A stretch of DNA of 64,000 nt from Halopseudomonas laoshanensis. Its GTDB lineage: Bacteria > Pseudomonadota > Gammaproteobacteria > Pseudomonadales > Pseudomonadaceae. The stretch spans positions 372,001-436,000 of the forward strand of contig NZ_QOVF01000002.1 of the NCBI RefSeq assembly GCF_008365385.1. The letters are read 5' to 3'. Positions 57,405 to 64,000 of the stretch are shown piece after piece. A model generated the notes under the pieces. The model was not told where the DNA came from. It did not search any database and saw only the letters and a list, made by a program, of their open reading frames with translations. Made by a program: the position numbers and the translations under genes. The stretch's first letter is position 1, and every line of letters begins with the position of its first letter.

Positions 57405-58166
57405 ATGAGCATTAGCGTAGACATCCCCAAACCCTGCAAATCGTGCCAGGACAATACACCACTGTGTTTCGATTTCAGCATGGCTTTCCAGCCGATCGTG
57501 GATACCCGGGATAACAGCATTTTTGCCTATGAAGCCCTGATTCGCGGCCTGGCCGGCGAAGGCGCCATGCAGATGCTGTCCAAGGTGAACGAGGATAACC
57601 GTTATATCTTCGATCAGTCATGCCGGGTCAAAGCGGTGGAACTGGCATCACGGCTGCAAATCCCCTGTTTCGTCAGCATCAACTTCTTGCCCAACGCCGT
57701 TTATCAGGCCGCCACCTGCATACGCGCGACGCTGGAAGCGGCCCGGCGCTACAACTTCCCGACCTCACGGCTGATTTTCGAGATTACCGAAAATGAAGAA
57801 CTGGTCGACAAGGCTCACTTGAAGAGCATTATTACAGAGTACAAGCGCCAGGGCTTTAAAACGGCCATCGATGATTTTGGTGCCGGCTATTCCGGCCTTA
57901 ACCTGCTCGCCGAGTTTCAGCCGGACATCATCAAACTGGACATGGCCATGGTTCGCGACATTGATACCGACCCTGTCCGCCAGGCGATCGTCCAGGGAAT
58001 ACTGGGCGTATGCAAGGCACTGAATATCGAGGTCATCGCCGAAGGTATTGAAAGCCTCGCCGAGTTGCGCTTGCTCCAGAAGCTGGGCGTGCATCTGTTT
58101 CAGGGTTACCTGTTTGCCAAGCCGGCCTTTGAACAGTTGCCCGAAGTCAGTTGGCCCGATGCCTGA
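57405..58166 (+). CDS. Stand-alone EAL-domain c-di-GMP phosphodiesterase
   Basis: A 253-residue cytoplasmic protein made almost wholly of one EAL domain. The key residues are present: FAYEALIRG, the metal Asn in INFLPNAVY, ITENEEL, IDDFGAGYSGLNLL, IKLDMAMVRDI, IAEGIESLAEL and FQGYLFAKP. The short N-terminus has two Cys-containing turns (CKSCQDN and LCFDF). No GGDEF or sensor domain is present. Its TGA overlaps the start of the polyphosphate:AMP phosphotransferase gene by eight bases, which implies coupled translation. Confidence 0.9.
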   Translation: MSISVDIPKPCKSCQDNTPLCFDFSMAFQPIVDTRDNSIFAYEALIRGLAGEGAMQMLSKVNEDNRYIFDQSCRVKAVELASRLQIPCFVSINFLPNAVYQAATCIRATLEAARRYNFPTSRLIFEITENEELVDKAHLKSIITEYKRQGFKTAIDDFGAGYSGLNLLAEFQPDIIKLDMAMVRDIDTDPVRQAIVQGILGVCKALNIEVIAEGIESLAELRLLQKLGVHLFQGYLFAKPAFEQLPEVSWPDA

Positions 58167-59616
58167 TTACAGCCTCAGCAAGAAAGCCTACAAACAGCAG
58201 AGCGCCGAGTTGAATGAAGCGCTGCTGGAAGCGCAGTTTGAACTGCGCAAGGCTGGCAAAGGCCCGGTTCTGTTGTTGATCAGCGGCAATGACCTGGCTG
58301 GCAAAGCGGAGGTTATTCATACTTTCTACGCCTGGCTGGATAGCCGCTTTCTGAATACCCGCGCCTTTGTTCTACCCCAGGGAATTGAGAAGCGCATGCC
58401 GCGCATGTGGCGCTACTGGCGTTCCCTGCCGCCAGCCGGTGAGCTGGGCTTCTATCTCGGTTCCTGGTACCACCAGCCGCTGATGAGCTTTAGTCGGGGC
58501 AATCTCTCGGCCAATGCTTTCAAACAACAGATGGAAGATATCCTGCGCTTCGAACAATTACTCACTGACGAAGGCGTTGTGGTACTCAAGGTCTGGCTGC
58601 ATATCAGCCCGAATGGCGAAGCCGTTGAAACGTCTGCGGGCCAGCAGCGCTATCAGGATACTGTGGCCATGCGTGAATGGGGCGACTTCAGCCGGGCTGA
58701 TTACGAAAAGGTCCGCGCCGGGGCACAGAAGATGATCGAACTGACGTCGACCGAGCAAGCACCCTGGATCAGGATCCCCAGTCATGACCCGCGTTACCGC
58801 GATATCGAGATTGCCAAGCTGTTGCTCAAAGCAATGCGGCAGCATCTCGAGTCTGCCACTGAGTCTGCCGCTAGCCATCATAAGAGCTTTCTACCGGGCA
58901 GCGTGGATCGTCTGAATAGTGTCGATTACAGCGCACAACTGGAAAAGGACGATTACAAGGCGCAGCTTGAGGACTACCAGAACCAACTACGGGAACTGGT
59001 GCGCCATCCGCGCTTCGCGCGGCGCAGCCTGCTGCTGGTTTTCGAAGGCACAGATGCGGCGGGCAAAGGCGGCGCCATTCGGCGCATTACCCAATGCCTT
59101 GATCCTCGCTACCTGCGAGTGCACGGCACCCGCGCTCCAACCGAGGAGGAACGCACCCAACCCTACCTGACACGATTCTGGAAGCGCATTCCAGCCCCCG
59201 GCACAGTGGTGGTGTTTGATCGCAGTTACTATGGCCGCGTGTTGGTAGAGCGGGTTGAAGGTTTTTGTGGGGCTGCGGACTGGCAGCGCGCGTATGGCGA
59301 GATCAATGATTTCGAGCAGCAATTGCAGCAGGCCAATACGCTGGTGATCAAGTTCTGGCTGGCGATCACCGAAGAGGAACAGCTTGCGCGTTTCCAGGCG
59401 CGTGAAGCATCGCCGCTGAAACGGCACAAGCTGACTGAAGAGGACTGGCGTAACCGCCAACAATGGTCCACCTACCAGAAAGCCATCAACGACATGCTGG
59501 AATTCACCGATACCAAACAAGCACCCTGGCATGTCATTGCCGCGGAAGATAAACGCCATGCGCGCGTGCAGACCTTGAAAATTGTCTGCGACACTTTGCG
59601 CAAGGCGTTGAAATAA
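58159..59616 (+). CDS. pap: Polyphosphate:AMP phosphotransferase (two-domain PPK2)
   Basis: Uses polyphosphate to phosphorylate AMP to ADP. The 485-residue protein has two PPK2 domains in tandem. The first has ISGNDLAGKAEVIHTFYAWL, a Walker A variant with Ala after the Lys; the second has FEGTDAAGKGGAIRRITQ as Walker A and FDRSYYGRVLVERVEGF as Walker B. In the known two-domain enzymes the C-terminal copy is the active one. I took ATG 58159; the longer upstream frame lies inside the EAL gene. Confidence 0.93.
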   Translation: MPDYSLSKKAYKQQSAELNEALLEAQFELRKAGKGPVLLLISGNDLAGKAEVIHTFYAWLDSRFLNTRAFVLPQGIEKRMPRMWRYWRSLPPAGELGFYLGSWYHQPLMSFSRGNLSANAFKQQMEDILRFEQLLTDEGVVVLKVWLHISPNGEAVETSAGQQRYQDTVAMREWGDFSRADYEKVRAGAQKMIELTSTEQAPWIRIPSHDPRYRDIEIAKLLLKAMRQHLESATESAASHHKSFLPGSVDRLNSVDYSAQLEKDDYKAQLEDYQNQLRELVRHPRFARRSLLLVFEGTDAAGKGGAIRRITQCLDPRYLRVHGTRAPTEEERTQPYLTRFWKRIPAPGTVVVFDRSYYGRVLVERVEGFCGAADWQRAYGEINDFEQQLQQANTLVIKFWLAITEEEQLARFQAREASPLKRHKLTEEDWRNRQQWSTYQKAINDMLEFTDTKQAPWHVIAAEDKRHARVQTLKIVCDTLRKALK

Positions 59617-59629
59617 GCCTGAATAAAAC

Positions 59630-59657
59630 CTGACAAATCTCGATTTCCGGATATTAT
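59630..59657 (+). promoter_or_regulatory. Candidate sigma-70 promoter of mscL
   Basis: CTGACA (5 of 6), a 16-base spacer, TATTAT (5 of 6, 59652-59657), about 55 bases before the mscL ATG and after the pap stop. Confidence 0.55.
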
Positions 59658-59710
59658 TTTGATTAGTGATATTACGGCAGCGCCATGGTGGCGCCCGACA
59701 GGAGATGACG

Positions 59711-60127
59711 ATGAGTATTGTTCAGGAATTCAAAGCGTTCGCCATGCGCGGCAATGTGATCGATATGGCCGTAGGTATCATTATTGGCGCGGCCTTTGGC
59801 AAGGTGGTGTCCTCCTTCGTGGCCAACGTGGTAATGCCGCCGCTGGGGTTGCTGATTGGCGGTGTAGATTTTGCCGATCTGGCCATTGTGCTGAAGGAAG
59901 CACAGGGTGAAATTCCTGCGGTGACCCTGGGCTACGGCCTGTTTATCCAGAGCATTGTCGACTTCCTGATTATTGCCACAGCGATTTTCGTCGCGATCAA
60001 AGTGATGAACAGCCTCAAACGTGAGGAAGAAGCCGCGCCTACGCCGCCCCCGCCGGAAACCATGAGCAAGCAGGAAATCCTGCTTACCGAAATTCGCGAC
60101 CTGCTGCAGCAAAAGCCCAACCCCTGA
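59711..60127 (+). CDS. mscL: Large-conductance mechanosensitive channel MscL
   Basis: Pentameric pore that opens on membrane stretch to release solutes in hypo-osmotic shock. The 138-residue protein has the N-terminal amphipathic helix [14 protein letters not shown]1 with [20 protein letters not shown]2 with [19 protein letters not shown], and a charged C-terminal helix ([11 protein letters not shown]). AGGAG six bases before ATG 59711 selects that start over the ATG two codons upstream. Confidence 0.96.
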   Translation: MSIVQEFKAFAMRGNVIDMAVGIIIGAAFGKVVSSFVANVVMPPLGLLIGGVDFADLAIVLKEAQGEIPAVTLGYGLFIQSIVDFLIIATAIFVAIKVMNSLKREEEAAPTPPPPETMSKQEILLTEIRDLLQQKPNP

Positions 60128-60150
60128 ATGCGCCGTGGCCAGGCAGCATA

Positions 60151-60185
60151 GCTGCCGGCCATTGCGTAAGCGGTGTTCCGGCAGC
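60151..60185. other. Inverted repeat between mscL and rlmG
   Basis: GCTGCCGG (60151-60158) and CCGGCAGC (60178-60185) are perfect arms around 19 bases, 23 bases after the mscL stop. No T-run follows. It could be a Rho-assisted end or a REP-like element. A -10-like TATACT follows at 60216. Confidence 0.4.
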
Positions 60186-60251
60186 ATTGCGCCAAGCCCT
60201 TGCGCCCAACTGCGCTATACTGCCGCCCCGCACTTCTAACCGGCAGCCATC

Positions 60252-61385
60252 ATGCAATCATGTGACACCCCGTTCGGCACTCTGAATCTCGAGCGCCACC
60301 CGCCAACTCAGAACCCCACGCTGCAAGCCTTTGATACGGCCGATCTGTATCTGCTGCAAAGTGCCGCTGAGTTGCCCGTTTCAGACCTGCCGATTTTGGT
60401 CATCAATGATAATTTTGGCACCCTGGCCTGCGCGTTGGCGAAGGCAGAGCCGGCCCGCAAGGTACACACCTGGAGCGATTCGAAACTGGCTCAGCTGGGC
60501 TTGCAGACCAACCTGTTGGCCAATGACCTGCCAACCGACGCGGTGCAGTTTATCGACAGCCAGCAAACGCCGAGCGGCCCGTACCAGTGCGTGCTGATGC
60601 GCGTGCCCAAAAGCTTGACGCTGATGCAGGACCAGCTGTTCCGTCTGCGCACAGCCCTGGCGGAGCAGGCGCAGGTCATTGCCGGCGCCATGGTCAAGCA
60701 TCTACCGCACGCTGCAGGCGATCTGTTGGCGCAATATATTGGCCCGTACCAGGCGTCACTGGCCTGGAAAAAATCGCGACTGCTGACCAGCACAATGGAC
60801 CCCGCACTGAACCCTGACAAACCAGAGCTGGAAACGCGTTATGAGTTGCCCGCTTCCACATTTCAACTACTGAACAAGCCGGGTGTATTTTCCCGGGAGA
60901 AGCTGGATAACGGTACCCGCGCGCTACTTTCAAGCCTGCCCACCGGCCAGGAAGGTGGCTACATTGTTGATCTGGGTTGCGGCAATGGCGCATTGGGCAT
61001 TATGGCGGCGCAGCTTAATCCTGACGCGCAGTTGGTATTTATCGATGAGTCCTACGCTGCTGTCGCCTCGGCCCAGCACAATTTCAGCCAAGCCTTTCCC
61101 GAGCGCGCTGCCGAGTTTGTCGTCAGCGACGGCTTGACCGAGATCGAAGATGGCAGCGCTGACCTGATTCTGTGTAACCCGCCCTTTCATCAGCAGCAAG
61201 CAGTCGGTGATGAAATGGCCAAGCGGCTGTTCGAGCAAAGCTACAGCGCTTTGAACACAACAGGTAGCCTGATGGTGGTGGGTAACAGGCACCTGGGTTA
61301 CCACGTCAAATTGCGCGCCTGGTTCGAGAAGGTTGAGCAGTTGTCCGGCAATCCCAAATTCGTGGTACTTAAAGCCAGTAATTGA
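60252..61385 (+). CDS. rlmG: 23S rRNA (guanine-1835-N2)-methyltransferase RlmG
   Basis: Methylates G1835 of 23S rRNA. The 377-residue protein has a degenerate N-terminal methyltransferase-like domain (LVINDNFGTLACALA, MRVPKSLTLMQDQLFRLR) and an active C-terminal one with VDLGCGNGALGIMAAQLNP and the catalytic LCNPPFHQQQAVGDE. The phrases PFHQQ and GNRHLGYHVKLRAWF match RlmG (YgjO) rather than the related 16S enzyme RsmC. ATG 60252 stands just before FGTLNLERHP. Confidence 0.93.
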   Translation: MQSCDTPFGTLNLERHPPTQNPTLQAFDTADLYLLQSAAELPVSDLPILVINDNFGTLACALAKAEPARKVHTWSDSKLAQLGLQTNLLANDLPTDAVQFIDSQQTPSGPYQCVLMRVPKSLTLMQDQLFRLRTALAEQAQVIAGAMVKHLPHAAGDLLAQYIGPYQASLAWKKSRLLTSTMDPALNPDKPELETRYELPASTFQLLNKPGVFSREKLDNGTRALLSSLPTGQEGGYIVDLGCGNGALGIMAAQLNPDAQLVFIDESYAAVASAQHNFSQAFPERAAEFVVSDGLTEIEDGSADLILCNPPFHQQQAVGDEMAKRLFEQSYSALNTTGSLMVVGNRHLGYHVKLRAWFEKVEQLSGNPKFVVLKASN

Positions 61386-61431
61386 ATCTGATTTAGCGAT
61401 CTGCCGCGACAGTTAAGCGCTCTCAGCTAAC

Positions 61432-61560
61432 TTACTGTCGCCGGCAACGCTCCGAGCAGTATTTTACCTCAGCCCAGCAGCGCGCCCATTTCTTGCGCCA
61501 GCGAAACGGCAATCCGCATGTAGCACAGGTCTTTACCGGTAGATCATATTTGCTCTTCAT
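61432..61560 (-). CDS. DUF2256 small zinc-ribbon-like protein
   Basis: A 42-residue basic protein with [19 protein letters not shown] and [11 protein letters not shown], giving two CxxC/CxxxC pairs that should bind one zinc. This is the DUF2256 family, which is often next to or fused with cryptochrome/photolyase genes. ATG 61560 lies 13 bases after the stop of the photolyase-like gene, so they should be co-transcribed. Function unknown. Confidence 0.85.
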   Translation of the reverse strand: MKSKYDLPVKTCATCGLPFRWRKKWARCWAEVKYCSERCRRQ

Positions 61561-61573
61561 CGGGTTTGGCCGG

Positions 61574-63118
61574 TCATAGCGAATAACCAGCGTCGAGCCG
61601 CGCCAGCAGCTTTTCGCCCCAGGCCCACAACGCCTGCTGCTTGGCCTCCGGCATGCGATCCAGATTACGATAGACCATTGCCAGGCGGTGATTCGCACCC
61701 AGTTTGTCGCGGTGGCGCATGAGAAAATGCCAGTACAGCGAGTTGAACGGGCAGGCCTTCTCACCGGTTTGTTCGGTGACCTTGTAAGCGCAACCCTTGC
61801 AGTGATTGGACATGCGCTTGATGTACTGACCACTGGCGCAATAGGGTTTGGAACCGAGATAACCACCATCGGCGTGCATGACCATACCTAGCGTATTGGG
61901 TAGCTCAACCCAATCAAACGCATCCATGTAGACCGCCAGATACCAGTCACAGATCTGCTTGGGCTGAATACCCGTGAGCAGTGCAAAGTTACCGGTGACC
62001 ATCAGCCGCTGAATATGATGTGCATAGGCATGTTCCAGAGTCTGGCCGATTGCCTGGCTCATGCAGTTCATCCGGGTCTCGCCGGTCCAGTAGAATTCGG
62101 GCAGATCACGCTGATTGCCGAGCGCGTTACGCTCGGCATAATCCGGCATCATCAACCAGTAGATCCCGCGGACATATTCGCGCCAGCCGAGTATCTGGCG
62201 AATAAAGCCTTCCGCCGCATTCAGCGGAATATCTCCCGCCTGCCAAGCGGCCTGCACGTCCAGGCACACACGTCGCGGGTCGAGTAAACCGATGTTCATC
62301 GCTGCAGCGATACGCGCGTGAAACAGGTAGGGCTGGTTATCCGCCATGGCATCCTGATAGTCGCCAAAAGACGGCATGCCCAGCGCCAGAAAATGCTGCC
62401 AAAGTGACTCTGCTGCAGCCCGAGTTACCGGGTAATCAAAGCCTTCCAGTACGCCATAGTGATCGGCGAAACGCTCGGCAACCAGCGCTTGCACCTCCAG
62501 AGTAATCGCGTCTTGGGGGAAATGTGGCTGAGGTGGAATCTCCACCGAGGCCGGCAGCGCCTTGCGGTTGTCCGCGTCGTAATTCCAGGCACCGCCGGCA
62601 GGCCCGCCATCAGGGTCCATCAACAGTTGGGTATGTTTGCGCATTTCCCGGTAGAACAGCTCCATGCGCAACTGTTTGCGGCCCTTCGCCCAAGCTTCAA
62701 AGCGCGATTGGGTACAAAAAAACCGCTCGTCATCGCGCAGCTCCAGCTCAGGCCATCGCTGCTGTGCTTGCTGGAAAATATCCAGTAGACGCCACTCGCT
62801 GGGCTTGCACAGCAGGATTCGCTCGGGTGCGAGTCGCGTGCGGGCACGCTCCAGCTCGCCAAGCAAGGATCCGCTATTGCCTGCGTCATCAAGCCTTACG
62901 TAATCAACCGTGAAACCATCCGCGCGCCACTGCTCGGCGAAATGGCGCATGGCGGAAAGAACGAAGAGGATTTTCTGCGGGTGATGAGGGACATAACGGC
63001 CCTCTTCCATCACCTCCGCCATCAGTATCCTGTCCCGCTGCGGATCGGCATCACGCAGCGAACTGATAGCCTCGTCGAGCTGGTCCCCGAGAATCAGAAT
63101 GAGGTGGCGCACGCTCAT
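61574..63118 (-). CDS. Cryptochrome/photolyase family protein, FeS (6-4) photolyase type (PhrB-like)
   Basis: A 514-residue flavoprotein of the bacterial FeS-BCP/CryPro group, which repairs (6-4) photoproducts or acts as a photoreceptor. It starts [20 protein letters not shown] (antenna-domain fold) and has [20 protein letters not shown] and [20 protein letters not shown], followed by ACPFNSLYW; these four Cys fit the 4Fe-4S site of the group. GTG and other upstream starts are possible, but ATG 63118 leads directly into the conserved start. Confidence 0.92.
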   Translation of the reverse strand: MSVRHLILILGDQLDEAISSLRDADPQRDRILMAEVMEEGRYVPHHPQKILFVLSAMRHFAEQWRADGFTVDYVRLDDAGNSGSLLGELERARTRLAPERILLCKPSEWRLLDIFQQAQQRWPELELRDDERFFCTQSRFEAWAKGRKQLRMELFYREMRKHTQLLMDPDGGPAGGAWNYDADNRKALPASVEIPPQPHFPQDAITLEVQALVAERFADHYGVLEGFDYPVTRAAAESLWQHFLALGMPSFGDYQDAMADNQPYLFHARIAAAMNIGLLDPRRVCLDVQAAWQAGDIPLNAAEGFIRQILGWREYVRGIYWLMMPDYAERNALGNQRDLPEFYWTGETRMNCMSQAIGQTLEHAYAHHIQRLMVTGNFALLTGIQPKQICDWYLAVYMDAFDWVELPNTLGMVMHADGGYLGSKPYCASGQYIKRMSNHCKGCAYKVTEQTGEKACPFNSLYWHFLMRHRDKLGANHRLAMVYRNLDRMPEAKQQALWAWGEKLLARLDAGYSL

Positions 63119-63269
63119 CGCCGCGCCTCTAATTGTCGAATGTCCCACCTCATGATCAAGCCTTGCGTGGCAAACTGAAGCGATCACTCTAACTCAGCTC
63201 ATGCCGCAGCCAGCCCGCGCTCTGTAACCAGACCTTTCAGAGTCCATCGGTTATCGATTAGACAGCCAT

Positions 63270-63785
63270 TTAGAGCTTGTCGAGTTTGGAGTCGCCATTG
63301 ACCTTGGCCAGCTTATCCAGAATCCCCATACCGAAGGCGGATACCACAAAGGTCATATGGATGATCACGTACCACATCATCTTGTCATTAGGGATGTTCT
63401 GCGCGTTCATAAAGACTTTCAGCAGGTGAATTGACGAAATCGCGACGATCGACGCAGCCACTTTCATCTTCAAAGAGCCGGAGTCCATCTTGCCCAGCCA
63501 ACTGAGCTTTTCCTTGCCTTCATCGATGTTCAGCTGAGACACGAAATTCTCATAACCGGAGATCATCACCATCACCAGCAACCCACCCACCAGCGCCATA
63601 TCTACCAGCGACAATACGACCAGAATCAGATCGGCCTCGGCAATCGCAAACAGATTGGGGATGAGATGGATCACTTCCTGGAAAAATTTCACCGCCAGCG
63701 CGAAGAGCGCGAGGGATAAACCCAGATAGATGGGCGCCAGAATCCAACGCGCCGAGTACAACAAATTTTCCAGTAACCTTTCCAT
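63270..63785 (-). CDS. yqhA: UPF0114 membrane protein YqhA
   Basis: A 171-residue inner-membrane protein with four membrane segments, including [20 protein letters not shown] near the start and [20 protein letters not shown] in the middle. [20 protein letters not shown] and [20 protein letters not shown] are typical of the UPF0114 (TIGR00645) family. Function is unknown. ATG 63785 is the only sensible start. Confidence 0.92.
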   Translation of the reverse strand: MERLLENLLYSARWILAPIYLGLSLALFALAVKFFQEVIHLIPNLFAIAEADLILVVLSLVDMALVGGLLVMVMISGYENFVSQLNIDEGKEKLSWLGKMDSGSLKMKVAASIVAISSIHLLKVFMNAQNIPNDKMMWYVIIHMTFVVSAFGMGILDKLAKVNGDSKLDKL

Positions 63786-63846
63786 ACCACCTTGACCCTC
63801 TCAAATTGGACATTCTGAAACCGCCGCTACAGTTGTTCACAGTATC

Positions 63847-63855
63847 TGTGGATAA
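63847..63855. promoter_or_regulatory. Single DnaA-box-like 9-mer
   Basis: TGTGGATAA is the exact complement of the DnaA box TTATCCACA. It is single, with no AT-rich unwinding region or other boxes seen. It may be a lone DnaA site or chance. Confidence 0.3.
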
Positions 63856-63917
63856 CTCTGTGGGCAGTAGCTTGGCAAGCCACCCCAGCCCATGAAGAAC
63901 AAGGCTTGGCAGGCAAC

Positions 63918-64000
63918 GTGCAAAAAACAACCAGTGCGCCCGACTATATTGCACAGAACCTGTACAAGGCGACGGTATATGGCGCCTGTAGCGCCACCTT
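63918..64000 (+). CDS. Possible start of a gene cut by the window edge
   Basis: GTG 63918, with AGGC just before, opens 27 codons without a stop to the edge (QKTTSAPDYIAQNLYKATVY). It is too short to assign. The 132 bases before it hold a DnaA-box-like site and nothing else clear. Confidence 0.25.
   Translation, partial: MQKTTSAPDYIAQNLYKATVYGACSAT

Noticed and set aside
60252-61385. Call as 16S rRNA methyltransferase RsmC
   Set aside because: The sequence phrases and the 377-residue length fit RlmG better than RsmC.
63825-63870. Possible replication origin
   Set aside because: Only one DnaA-box-like 9-mer is seen; dnaA, dnaN or an AT-rich unwinding region are missing.
63550-63954. 134-codon open frame on the minus strand extending past yqhA
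   Set aside because: Most of it is another frame of yqhA and the rest is spacer without a ribosome site.

Overview
The window reads as chromosomal DNA of a gammaproteobacterium of the Pseudomonas lineage (Pseudomonadaceae; a Halopseudomonas- or P. stutzeri-like organism is possible, but species cannot be fixed from sequence alone). This rests on many protein families and on gene orders that match blocks I know from P. aeruginosa: waaA to aceF, clpB to thiO, and glyA/morA, ettA, gdhA, mapZ/radA, mscL. Nearly all genes are housekeeping or envelope genes at high GC. I see no rRNA, tRNA, insertion sequence, prophage or CRISPR array.

Region 1 (1-26.2 kb) is lipopolysaccharide biosynthesis. It starts with the 5' part of waaA, then a FAD oxidoreductase, an aldo/keto reductase, a conserved protein, hldE and msbA. 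Next come a kinase-like gene, the O-antigen ligase, three sugar transferase-type genes and an O-carbamoyltransferase. An accessory stretch (13.9-18.1 kb) holds a WaaZ-like protein, an AT-rich ParB-fold protein, a QueC-like PP-loop protein and a pyruvyl transferase. The conserved minus-strand core operon follows: a double-kinase gene, wapQ, wapP, waaP, waaG, waaC and waaF. Several of these kinase-like proteins differ at the catalytic Asp.

Region 2 (25.2-33.9 kb) has ilvE and glnE, divergent from the pyruvate dehydrogenase genes aceE-aceF. The aceE promoter is flanked by two near-identical palindromes, the best regulatory finding in the window.

Region 3 (33.9-46.7 kb) has clpB with a heat-shock promoter, pgeF-rluD, bamD, a small zinc-ribbon-like membrane protein, the type IV pilus two-component pair pilS-pilR, thiO, mqo and a solute-binding-like protein.

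Region 4 (46.8-64 kb) has glyA and morA (a cyclic-di-GMP enzyme with four PAS-like units), ettA, gdhA, mapZ, radA, a stand-alone EAL gene translationally coupled to polyphosphate:AMP phosphotransferase, mscL, rlmG, a (6-4) photolyase-like gene followed by a 42-residue DUF2256 gene, and yqhA. Three cyclic-di-GMP genes lie within about 10 kb (morA, mapZ and the EAL gene).

The most plausible place for an undescribed function is the 13.9-18.1 kb accessory stretch inside the LPS locus, where a zinc-binding QueC-like enzyme sits outside any queuosine context.
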